Made by a program: the position numbers and the translations under genes. DNA of 45,410 nt from Chitinophagales bacterium (lineage in GTDB: Bacteria; Bacteroidota; Bacteroidia; Chitinophagales; Saprospiraceae): positions 1-45,410 of the forward strand of contig JAKSDI010000173.1 of the NCBI GenBank assembly GCA_022360175.1, given 5' to 3'. A model generated the notes under the pieces. It saw only the letters and a program-made list of their open reading frames with translations. It did no database searches and was not told where the DNA came from. Shown here piece by piece: positions 1 to 8,628 of the stretch; position 1 is the stretch's first letter; each line of letters opens with the position of its first letter.

Positions 1-71
1 CTAACAATCAACAATATAAAAAACAGGCATAAGATTTGGAGCTTTCTTAGCATTAAACCACCCGATGCCTT

Positions 72-2507
72 ATGATTCAGAATTACTTAAAGATAGCATT
101 CCGCCAGCTGAAGAAACAGCAGTTTTACAGCCTCATTAATATTTCTGGTTTAGCCATTGGCATAGCTGCCTGCCTGCTCATATTCGTATACATTCGCCAT
201 GAGTTGAGTTATGACCAACATCATAGTAATGCCAATAATATTTACAGAACGGTTTTTGATGTCAATTTCAACCAAACAGAAGCCAATGTACTAGCTATGC
301 CATCGGTACTACCGGCTACATTAATCTCAGATTTTCCAGAAGTAATCAATGCATCCAGAATCACTCCCTATTATCAATTTGGAGGCAGTAATATCATCAC
401 ATTAGAAGGCAAAAATGAAGGCGTTTATCAGGATGGTTTTGTTTATGCGGATCAGGCATTTACCGAAATTTTCGATTTTCCTGTTATATCGGGAGATCCT
501 CAGCACTGGCTAGAAGAGCCAAATACACTTATCATTACCCAAAAAATAGCCGAGCGCTTCTACGGAAATGAAAACCCTGTAGGCAAGCAAATTAAATTAA
601 ACAACAATCCCGACAATACATTTACCATCACCGGTGTAACTGCTAATATTCCCAAGAATTCTCATTTTGAATTTGATTACTTTATATCCATGCCTACCCT
701 TGCTCCTTATGAGAATAATAACTGGCTATCCAACAATTATTTTTGTTATGTACAATTAGCAGAAGGTACAGATATTGAAGCAATGAATAAAAAATTGGAA
801 GATTTTAGCTTCAAATATTTTGCCACCGCTTTTAAGGAACAAATGGATATTGATCTGACGAAAGGGAACAGTAAAGGAGAAAAGTATCAGTTATTCTTAC
901 AAGCCTTAAAAGATGTCCACCTGCACTCAGCTGGTTTTATTCCACAGTTACAGCCAGGAGGAGATATTCGTTATATCAACATATTTGGTGCAATAGGTAT
1001 CTTTCTTTTGCTAATTGGAAGTATCAATTTCATAAATCTGGCCACCGCCCGGTCTGCTAATCGTGCACGAGAAGTAGGTGTAAGGAAAGTACTAGGCTCT
1101 GCAAGGAAGCAGTTGATGGCTCAATTTATGGCAGAATCTGTATTGGTATGCTTTTTCGCTACTCTTATAGGTTTAACGATCACCTATGCATTTCTGCCTA
1201 TATTTAATGAATTGGCAAATAAAGAACTATCTATTCCTGTCAATACGCCATGGTTTATTGCGGGTTTATTCTTTTGCTCTTTATTGATAGGTGGATTATC
1301 TGGTATATATCCCGCTTTATATTTATCAGGCTTTCGCCCAATCGAAGTGTTGAGAGGGCGCTACAGTAAGAGTGGGCAAAATCCACTACTCCGAAAAAGC
1401 CTTGTCGTTTTTCAGTTTGCTATTTCTGCCGCATTGATTATTGGTACACTTACCGTTTATCATCAAATGCGATATATTCAGAATAAAAAAATGGGCTTTG
1501 ATAAAAACAGGATTATACGCATTGAAGACACTTACGCATTAGGCGACAAAGAAGCTGTTTTTAAAAAAGCATTATTGAATTTGCCCGAGGTACAAAACGC
1601 CACCACCAGCCCTTATCTCCCATTTGATGGAGGGTTTAGAAGTTCTATTGCCTTTTATATTGAAGAACTTCAAAGCCCAAGTGATCAAATTCCAGTACAA
1701 TACTGGCCAATTGATGCAGAATACCTCAACACGCTAGGGGTGAACATCAAAGAAGGCCGCGGCTTTTCGGCGGAGCGCCCTGGAGATTCGCTATCTATTA
1801 TTCTTAATGAAGCAGCGGTTAAAGAGTTTCAGGTTGCCAGTCCTGTCGGAAAGCGCCTTGCCAGTTCATTTATGGATGAACCATTTAAAATTATAGGAGT
1901 AGTTGAAAACTTCCACTATGAAACCTTAAAATCAAAGATAGAACCGCTGGCACTTTATCTGGCAGATCCCATTGGCACTATCGCCGTAAAGGCTAAAACA
2001 GATAATATGCAAGGCTTGATTGCTGAGGCGGAAAAGATATGGCAGCAAATGGCTCCCGGCCAAACTTTTCGATATACATTTATGGATGAGCGCTTTGATA
2101 AACTATATGAATCGGAAAGCAGAAGCGCTTATTTACTCAACATCTTTACAGGTATTGCTATATTTATTGCATGCCTGGGCTTATTTGGGCTAGCGACTTT
2201 TACTGCTGAACAGCGCACCAAAGAAATTGGTATCCGTAAAGTACTAGGAGCCAGTGTATCCGCTATTGTAGGATTATTATCTAAAGACTTTCTCAAACTG
2301 GTACTAATAGGTGTAATTGCAGCTACCCCTATCGCCTATTATTTCATGAATCAATGGCTACAGGATTTTGCGTATCGGGTTCAATTACAATGGTGGGTAT
2401 TTTTAATAGCTGCTATTCTAGCTATATTGATTGCGTTTTTAACGGTAAGTGTGCAAAGTATCAGAGCAGCCCTATCCAATCCAATCAAGGCATTAAGAAG
2501 TGAGTGA
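72..2507 (+). CDS. MacB/FtsX-type ABC transporter permease
   Basis: An 811-residue inner-membrane permease of the MacB/FtsX family. It begins with the typical Bacteroidota N-terminus (IAFRQLKKQQFYSLINISGL, with the first membrane segment at about residues 20-42). A periplasmic MacB_PCD domain follows, then an FtsX core with three membrane segments near 300-420 that carries the AREVGVRKVLGS loop. A second periplasmic domain and a second FtsX core (EIGIRKVLGAS, about 690-800) complete the duplicated layout. The family couples to a separate ATPase and usually exports peptides or lipids, or transmits mechanical force; the substrate here is unknown. No ATPase gene adjoins it, so it may be an orphan or pair with one outside the left edge. 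The ATG at 72 fits the conserved N-terminus. Confidence 0.93.
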   Translation: MIQNYLKIAFRQLKKQQFYSLINISGLAIGIAACLLIFVYIRHELSYDQHHSNANNIYRTVFDVNFNQTEANVLAMPSVLPATLISDFPEVINASRITPYYQFGGSNIITLEGKNEGVYQDGFVYADQAFTEIFDFPVISGDPQHWLEEPNTLIITQKIAERFYGNENPVGKQIKLNNNPDNTFTITGVTANIPKNSHFEFDYFISMPTLAPYENNNWLSNNYFCYVQLAEGTDIEAMNKKLEDFSFKYFATAFKEQMDIDLTKGNSKGEKYQLFLQALKDVHLHSAGFIPQLQPGGDIRYINIFGAIGIFLLLIGSINFINLATARSANRAREVGVRKVLGSARKQLMAQFMAESVLVCFFATLIGLTITYAFLPIFNELANKELSIPVNTPWFIAGLFFCSLLIGGLSGIYPALYLSGFRPIEVLRGRYSKSGQNPLLRKSLVVFQFAISAALIIGTLTVYHQMRYIQNKKMGFDKNRIIRIEDTYALGDKEAVFKKALLNLPEVQNATTSPYLPFDGGFRSSIAFYIEELQSPSDQIPVQYWPIDAEYLNTLGVNIKEGRGFSAERPGDSLSIILNEAAVKEFQVASPVGKRLASSFMDEPFKIIGVVENFHYETLKSKIEPLALYLADPIGTIAVKAKTDNMQGLIAEAEKIWQQMAPGQTFRYTFMDERFDKLYESESRSAYLLNIFTGIAIFIACLGLFGLATFTAEQRTKEIGIRKVLGASVSAIVGLLSKDFLKLVLIGVIAATPIAYYFMNQWLQDFAYRVQLQWWVFLIAAILAILIAFLTVSVQSIRAALSNPIKALRSE

Positions 2508-2649
2508 TTCATTCGCAACTAGCGTATACTTAGGATTAGGATGATCCACAACTTTTTCCACGAGCCTGCCTGCACCGGCCAGACTTGTAAGAAAAGTTAG
2601 TGTAATCTGTGGAATTCGTGGACAAAAATCAGAAATAAAGAGCCTAATA

Positions 2650-4602
2650 CTAGTTAAGATGGGCTTCCAATGGTATGCGTATACTTACGGAAGTCCCTTC
2701 CCCTGGAACAGCATCCCAATTTAACTGGCCATTCATTATTTTTACTCTGGACTCCACACTGGAAAGTCCCAGGCCTTTTTTGTGACGCCCTGACTCCACA
2801 TCAAATCCTTTGCCATCGTCTTCTACTAAAATAGACAAGAGTTTATTTTTCTCATAAAGCTGCACAAAAAGGTGATTGGCATCAGCATGTTTAATACAAT
2901 TGTTGGTCAGTTCCTGAACAATGCGATAAATGCTTACAGCATAATTTTCCAGTTTATCTTCGTCTATATCGATAATTTCCCATTCGCAATTGAGGCCTTG
3001 TTCTCTGATGTTGAGACATAAATCTTCTATTGCTCCTTTCAAGCCAGCAACTGTCAATGCACGTGGTGCCATATTATAGGATATGCGCCTAACCTCGGAA
3101 CAGGCTTCATCTATTAACTGGCTGGTTTTGGTGTGTAAGCTTTCTCTATTTGGGTATTTAAACAACTGCGTATAATGTGTTTTGACGGAAGTCAATAAGC
3201 CCCCCAAACCATCATGTAAATCAGCTGCCATGCGTATACGCTCTTTTTCTTCACCTTCAATTATAGCGCTTAATGCTGTCAACTTTTTTTCTTGTTGCAA
3301 TTGTTTAATGCGCTGTTGCTGTAATTCTGCTTTTTGATGGGCAATCATAATCCTTTGTCGAAGGAAAAGAAACAGGCCAACTGCTATAGACAATAATAGT
3401 AATAAACTCACAATTAGGATGTCCCGCTGTCGGGTCCGGCGTTCTAATTCCAATTGATTAAGAACCAGTGCTTTTTCTTTTTGCAAGACTTCAAATCGGG
3501 CAAGACTTTCCTGTTCCAATTCCATTCGTCGTTCTTCCTTTACCGAGTCTAAATGCTCATATGCTGTATGCAATGCTTCATATGCTTCGGTATCCTTGTC
3601 TAAGGCATGCTTTGCCTTACTCAATTTCAAAAAGATAGCTTGTTTATCACCCCATCGATTAGCAGCTTTATTATATGTTATTGCCTCTTCCAAATACTGC
3701 TCTGCATCGCTATAATTCCCATTGGCTGAATGAATAGAGCCAAGAACGAAAGCATTATTAGCCTGATACCAAATATTAGGATGTTGTTCAAAGTATTGAT
3801 GGGCATCATGTAAATATTCTAGTGCTTCCTGATGACAACCAAGGTTATAGTAGATGTTTCCCATCACATTATTGCAACTCGCAATATTGGCCTGAATTCC
3901 ATGCATTTCAAATATTTCCGTAGCCTTTTCCAAATTAGAGATAGCTTTCTCCATTTGATCTATATAACTATACAGCACCCCCATGTTCATATGGGTGTTG
4001 GCTATTCCTATATTATCTCCGATGGCTTTTCTGATAGACAATGATTCTTCATAAACCTCAATAGCCTCTTTATAATTTTCCTGTTCTCTATACAGGATAG
4101 CAATATTATTGAGCACACTGGAAAGTCGTTTATAATCCTTGTAGTGATTATAGATTGGATATGATTTCAAATAGAATTCAAGTGCTTTATCTTTTTTTCC
4201 CTGCTTTTGATAAAAGGCACCAATATTGGTGTAATGTTTAGCAGCTTGTAAGCTATCTCCTATTTCAATGCTCAAAGTAGCACCTTCCGTGCACAATCGG
4301 ATGGCAGCTTCATTTTGTCCTCGGTGATTTAACACTATTGCTTTAAAAAGATAGGCCATTTGTATGGCAACTTTATCCTCTTTAGGTTCAAATTCCTTTA
4401 ATACATCTTCACTTAAATTCAATACTTTTTCCAATTGCCCTGCTACTAAATGCTGTTTCAACATTTGCTCGTATAGCAGGATACGGGTACTATCAATCTT
4501 GGCTAGAGCTAGTTCCCTTTGCAAGCTATCAAGATGCTCTTGCGAGAACAGTAAAGAAGTGCTACTGAATAATAGAAGGCCAAAGCAAAAGAAGTACTTC
4601 AT
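2650..4602 (-). CDS. TPR-containing sensor histidine kinase (HisKA_3 type)
   Basis: A 650-residue sensor kinase. Residues 1-20 are a signal peptide. A periplasmic array of tetratricopeptide repeats fills about 55-350 (repeated ALEFYLKSYPIY / AIEVYEESLSI helices). One membrane segment lies at about 395-415 and a short coiled coil at 418-445. The dimerisation/phosphoacceptor domain contains ADLHDGLGG with H463, and the ATPase domain has the N box (QELTNNCIKHA, about 563-573) and G1 box (EDDGKGF, 594-600). This is the NarX/DesK-like HisKA_3 class, which normally pairs with a LuxR-type response regulator; none is adjacent, so the partner is unlinked. The signal sensed by the TPR region is unknown. 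A 142-bp gap separates it from the convergent permease gene. Confidence 0.93.
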   Translation of the reverse strand: MKYFFCFGLLLFSSTSLLFSQEHLDSLQRELALAKIDSTRILLYEQMLKQHLVAGQLEKVLNLSEDVLKEFEPKEDKVAIQMAYLFKAIVLNHRGQNEAAIRLCTEGATLSIEIGDSLQAAKHYTNIGAFYQKQGKKDKALEFYLKSYPIYNHYKDYKRLSSVLNNIAILYREQENYKEAIEVYEESLSIRKAIGDNIGIANTHMNMGVLYSYIDQMEKAISNLEKATEIFEMHGIQANIASCNNVMGNIYYNLGCHQEALEYLHDAHQYFEQHPNIWYQANNAFVLGSIHSANGNYSDAEQYLEEAITYNKAANRWGDKQAIFLKLSKAKHALDKDTEAYEALHTAYEHLDSVKEERRMELEQESLARFEVLQKEKALVLNQLELERRTRQRDILIVSLLLLLSIAVGLFLFLRQRIMIAHQKAELQQQRIKQLQQEKKLTALSAIIEGEEKERIRMAADLHDGLGGLLTSVKTHYTQLFKYPNRESLHTKTSQLIDEACSEVRRISYNMAPRALTVAGLKGAIEDLCLNIREQGLNCEWEIIDIDEDKLENYAVSIYRIVQELTNNCIKHADANHLFVQLYEKNKLLSILVEDDGKGFDVESGRHKKGLGLSSVESRVKIMNGQLNWDAVPGEGTSVSIRIPLEAHLN

Positions 4603-4704
4603 AATAGGAATGAGGGTGGATTACACAAGAAAGATACTGAAGATTAAAGAAAGAATAGTGAGTGCGTTAAATTCAGTTGCAATATAAAAGCCTTGCTAAT
4701 GAGC

Positions 4705-4751
4705 ACTTACAAGCCCACGAACTCTTAAATCATTCGCTCGGGCTTGTAAGT
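4705..4751. other. Inverted repeat (possible terminator) after the cargo gene
   Basis: Two perfect 12-base arms (ACTTACAAGCCC at 4705-4716, GGGCTTGTAAGT at 4740-4751) flank a 23-base spacer. It lies just past the stop of the minus-strand cargo gene and before the sensor kinase gene. It could act as a terminator, but the minus-strand exit lacks a clear U tract. Confidence 0.4.
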
Positions 4752-4762
4752 TTTCATAGATG

Positions 4763-6484
4763 TTATGGAAGTTTTAGCAATTTATCCGTCCAGATAATAG
4801 ATTGCTCATTGCTGATACTAATAATGTAAGCTCCACTCGACAAATGATTATCAATATCAATTGTCCATGGCGTTCCTGCTTGTAGAAAGGCTTGTTCCTT
4901 ATATACCACATGTCCTGATACCGTAGATATAGATATTAAATAAGCACCCCTAACATCTAATGGAATCCTAATATTCATCGATTGATCAAAAGGATTAGGA
5001 TAGGTTTCGAATTGGCTTATAGGCTGAGGCTTATTGCTATCGCCCAATATATCAGGCATAATAAAAGGTACAACTCCATTAGTAATTGGTACGCTGATAA
5101 TAGAATTGCAATTATCATCATCATGACTCAGGCTAACAAATACTTCCGTCAAACCGACGGTATTGGCATGTGGCGTCCATTCATTGAGTACTGCATTGTA
5201 TGGACCTGCAGTTTGTGTAAGCCCCTCTGTAGTATACCATCCATTTACAGTGTGATTGGTAATATTGCCCACTTCCAGTGCATTACTAACTGGTGTACCT
5301 ACCTGTACAATTCCACTAATGGGTTTAGCTATAATCTCATTATTAATAATAGAAACTGGAAAGGTATTGGGGCTATCTTCAATGAGTCCATCATTTATAA
5401 ATTGCCCGGTATTAATTGAAGTTAAGGTGCTATTGTTGTACCAATTTCCTTCATTATTTATAACACCTGGGGTATAATTCCTCACCTTATTATCGGTGCT
5501 GATTTCGCTACAGGCATCGTTTATAAAATCACCTTTATTATAGAGGCTTCCAAACGTCATTTCGTCTCCTATAAATAGTGCCCCTGTGTTATCAAAATTC
5601 GCATCCTGCTGATTAACAAGGCCATACAAAGCATCCTCTATCGTTATTGATCCTTCTTCATGATTAATAAAGGTGTCATAATTATAAATTCCATAGACAT
5701 CTATATGAGCAATATAAATACTGCCGGAGTTCTCAAAAGTATTATTGTTGGAGACGGTCACTATGCCACTGCTAGCAGTATAAGCGATAATTATTTCTGC
5801 TCCATCATCATTGTGGGCATAAGAACCATCTCTCAAATAAATACCCCAGGCCCCTGTCCCTTTGATAGAAATTTTGCCACTATTCAGTAATTGCGCAGTA
5901 CTCCAGCAGGAAATGCCGCTAGCACCTACATCAATCATTGTGACATTGCCCTGATCATTATCAATCAATCCAAGGTTAAATATCCCATGATTGCCAGTAT
6001 CTGTTACATATAAATATCCTCTATTAATGACCGTCGCATTACTCCAAATACCATTTGAATCTGTATTTCTGATATTCACTGCACCACTCTTCTTAATCAA
6101 AAAAACACCATTTCCAGAGAGGTTAATGCCATCGCCATACCCTACATTGCTTACTGCCAGTTTTCCTCTCACCTCCAAATCTCCTGTTATCATCATACCA
6201 TGCACATTATTATTAGTAGAAGCGTCCACTGTCAATTTAGCTCCAGCTGTTACAATCAAACTGGCTCCAGTGCTGACCTCTACCCTATTGGCATAAGCTG
6301 AAGTAGGAGAAAGTATTTTGACCGTACCATTATTGATTTCTACGCCTTCATTTGCTGTAGGGACGGTACCATATGACCACCTATTGGCATTGTGCCAATA
6401 GCCATCTCCGCCAAGCCATGTATTCTGAGCATTAAGTGGTACGAATAGCAATAATGTAAATATAATAGCAAGTATATTTTTCAT
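4763..6484 (-). CDS. T9SS cargo with beta-helix repeats (paralog 1)
   Basis: A 573-residue secreted protein. Residues 1-19 are a signal peptide. The mature protein opens with a WLGG-x-G-x-W-x(4)-RWSYGTVPTANE segment, the layered-sheet start seen in many Bacteroidota surface proteins. From about 60 to 340 come imperfect repeats of about 20-25 residues of the form F-x-N-x-G-x-I-x-I-x(5)-G-I, which read as rungs of a parallel beta-helix. The end (YPNPFDQS at about 500, then two strands and a final KLLKLP) is a T9SS type A sorting domain, so the protein should be exported through the outer membrane and attached or released. It is 22 bp downstream of paralog 2 and probably co-transcribed. Function unknown; adhesin or coat protein is only a guess. 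Confidence 0.9.
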   Translation of the reverse strand: MKNILAIIFTLLLFVPLNAQNTWLGGDGYWHNANRWSYGTVPTANEGVEINNGTVKILSPTSAYANRVEVSTGASLIVTAGAKLTVDASTNNNVHGMMITGDLEVRGKLAVSNVGYGDGINLSGNGVFLIKKSGAVNIRNTDSNGIWSNATVINRGYLYVTDTGNHGIFNLGLIDNDQGNVTMIDVGASGISCWSTAQLLNSGKISIKGTGAWGIYLRDGSYAHNDDGAEIIIAYTASSGIVTVSNNNTFENSGSIYIAHIDVYGIYNYDTFINHEEGSITIEDALYGLVNQQDANFDNTGALFIGDEMTFGSLYNKGDFINDACSEISTDNKVRNYTPGVINNEGNWYNNSTLTSINTGQFINDGLIEDSPNTFPVSIINNEIIAKPISGIVQVGTPVSNALEVGNITNHTVNGWYTTEGLTQTAGPYNAVLNEWTPHANTVGLTEVFVSLSHDDDNCNSIISVPITNGVVPFIMPDILGDSNKPQPISQFETYPNPFDQSMNIRIPLDVRGAYLISISTVSGHVVYKEQAFLQAGTPWTIDIDNHLSSGAYIISISNEQSIIWTDKLLKLP

Positions 6485-6506
6485 AATTGTTACATTGATG
6501 TAGTTA

Positions 6507-8255
6507 TTAGTCTAGTTTCACTATTCTATCCTGCCATATAGTGCTACCGTTTTTAGAGATACTAAGCATATAGGTACCATTAACTAATTCAGATAAACTC
6601 TCTAGTGTAAAGTGTCCTGGTTCTACAATGAGGGATTGTTCACAAACCAAACTTCCCATTGAATTATGAATACTCAGCGTATGTTCACCAGTTATATCAG
6701 CAGGTATTTGCAGGTGAAGGGATTGCTGGAATGGATTGGGGTATACAAGGATTTTTTGTGTACTTTTTTCTGTAGTGATTGCTTCAGGCCCAAAGGGAGA
6801 GGAAGAAGTAAATGGCTGTACACCATTGGGAATCTCTACTTTTACAACTGACGTACACGGCACTGTATAATTAAGTCTGTAGCCAACATGGAGGTATACT
6901 TCTGTTAAACCTTCGGCAGCAGCATTGGGTGTCCATTGGTTGGTGTATATATTGTATGTACCTGCGCTGGCAGTAAGTGCGGATGAGGTATAAAATCCTT
7001 TAACAATATAGTGATCTATTGTTCCCAAATCCAGCACATTACTAACAGGTACACCTACCTGCACATTTCCCGTAAGGGCTGTAGCAATAACTTCATCATT
7101 AGTAACGACAGGAAGCAAGGTACCTGGATTGTCTTCTATAACGCCTTCATTAATGAAGGTACTATAGTTGTATGAAGAACCTGAAGTATTATAGTTATAG
7201 ATTTCACCTTCATTGGAAAAGGTGGTGTAGGTAAACCCAGCATTGTATACAGGACTATGCATCGTGATTTGCCCACAAGGCAAATTATAAAAATAGTTCA
7301 TATTGTCTATCGCATACGCTTGTATGTGCTCTCCGATGATAATTTCTCCATTATTATCAAAGATTCCACCAAGGTAGGTAGATATACCATTCTCTCCTGA
7401 ATTATCAATCATAATGAGGCCTTGCTCATGATTGACAAAGGCTCCCGACGATGCAACACCACTATTGCCTATTTGCCATTCTGCTCTTATCACTCCATGA
7501 TTTCCAAAGAAAGCATTGGGGCTATTTACAACGACTCCACTTTGCACATAAGAAGTTACAATTTCACCATCTTCTTCATTATAGCCACTCCCTCCATTTA
7601 CAAAAGCAAGCCCACTGCCTACCATTCCTTTGATACTGACCGCTCCAGAGTTTTCAAAACTACCCTGGCTAGTAGATATACCTGAATAAGCACTGAGGAT
7701 ATCTATCGATCCTGTATTAATAAAACCTCCACCAATCATTATCCCATGATTATCAATATTGCTAATAAACATGTTGCCATCATTGGTAAACAGGCCTCCC
7801 GGAGATACTAATATTCCATCTGAAGTCGCAATATTTTTCAATGTGAAGTAAGCTGTTGAATGTATGTGGCAAGAGCTGTTAGGTTGAATAACCATCCCTA
7901 CGCCGGAATTGACATTTCTTAAAATGAGAAAACCATGTACATCCAGACTCCCATCGATAGTAATGCCGCCAAAAGTAGTACTTGAAGCTGCATCTACGAT
8001 TAGCCGTCCTCCTCCGCTATTGATAGTAAGACCAGCTCCATTGAACAGCTGAACTCTATTGGCATAAGCAGTATAGCCAGAAGGGATTTGTACCGAACCT
8101 GAAGCAATCATAACAGCATCATTAGCAGTAGGGATACTACCATCGAACCAATTTGCAGGGTCATTCCAATCACCATTTCCTCCTATCCAGGTATCAGAGA
8201 AAACTAAAGGCACGAAAAGCAATAGCGCAAATACAGTAGCAATAAAATACTTCAT
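6507..8255 (-). CDS. T9SS cargo with beta-helix repeats (paralog 2)
   Basis: A 582-residue protein with the same plan as its downstream neighbour: signal peptide, a WIGGNGDWNDPANWFDG opening, a rung-like repeat region (F-x-N-x-G-x-I pattern), a segment matching the paralog near NVQVGVPVSNVLDLGTI, and a type A sorting tail (YPNPFQQS to VKLD). Shared order and many shared short strings show a tandem duplication. Middle rungs differ much more than the ends, as expected when length and surface of a helix evolve freely. It is probably the first gene of a two-gene unit. No enzymatic motif is visible. Confidence 0.9.
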   Translation of the reverse strand: MKYFIATVFALLLFVPLVFSDTWIGGNGDWNDPANWFDGSIPTANDAVMIASGSVQIPSGYTAYANRVQLFNGAGLTINSGGGRLIVDAASSTTFGGITIDGSLDVHGFLILRNVNSGVGMVIQPNSSCHIHSTAYFTLKNIATSDGILVSPGGLFTNDGNMFISNIDNHGIMIGGGFINTGSIDILSAYSGISTSQGSFENSGAVSIKGMVGSGLAFVNGGSGYNEEDGEIVTSYVQSGVVVNSPNAFFGNHGVIRAEWQIGNSGVASSGAFVNHEQGLIMIDNSGENGISTYLGGIFDNNGEIIIGEHIQAYAIDNMNYFYNLPCGQITMHSPVYNAGFTYTTFSNEGEIYNYNTSGSSYNYSTFINEGVIEDNPGTLLPVVTNDEVIATALTGNVQVGVPVSNVLDLGTIDHYIVKGFYTSSALTASAGTYNIYTNQWTPNAAAEGLTEVYLHVGYRLNYTVPCTSVVKVEIPNGVQPFTSSSPFGPEAITTEKSTQKILVYPNPFQQSLHLQIPADITGEHTLSIHNSMGSLVCEQSLIVEPGHFTLESLSELVNGTYMLSISKNGSTIWQDRIVKLD

Positions 8256-8628
8256 AATATTAGTTTTTGATAAATAATGAGGTTGAATAGAAAGGATGTT
8301 TTCTCTAATTGAAGAGGGTGATATTGCTGTAGCTATCCGGCTCTACAAAGATGAGGCAATGTGTAATCCCATACCTCCCCCGAAACAGTGAAAGAAAAAA
8401 AATACCAGAATTCAGGGAGAGGAAGAGGTAATGAGAAAGGATTGTGCTTTTACGGTAGTTTAGGTAGAAGAGCAGGAGTTATGTGGTGATATCCCAACTA
8501 CGCTTGCCAGCTACGTCGGGCGAAGGGTGATGTGGTTAGAAAACAGAAAGAATTGATTTGGAGGGTTTCAGCTCTATGGTGATACGATATTGGGGTTAGA
8601 AAGTGATGTAATGATATACTTGCTCTGA
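8256..8628. other. Intergenic spacer, 373 bp
   Basis: No open frame with a recognisable product. It would hold the promoter of the paralogous cargo pair on the minus strand; a near-consensus -7 box (CATCTTTG on the minus strand, about 8346-8353) is the only candidate. The stretch at about 8489-8526 (CTACGCTTGCCAGC and GTCGGGCGAAGG) is more GC-rich than its surroundings and resembles a dispersed repeat, but no second copy occurs in the window. Confidence 0.4.

Noticed and set aside
3862-3890. TTGCAAC-like half palindrome inside the histidine kinase gene
   Set aside because: Only a partial match to the Fur-type palindrome and within a coding region; likely chance.
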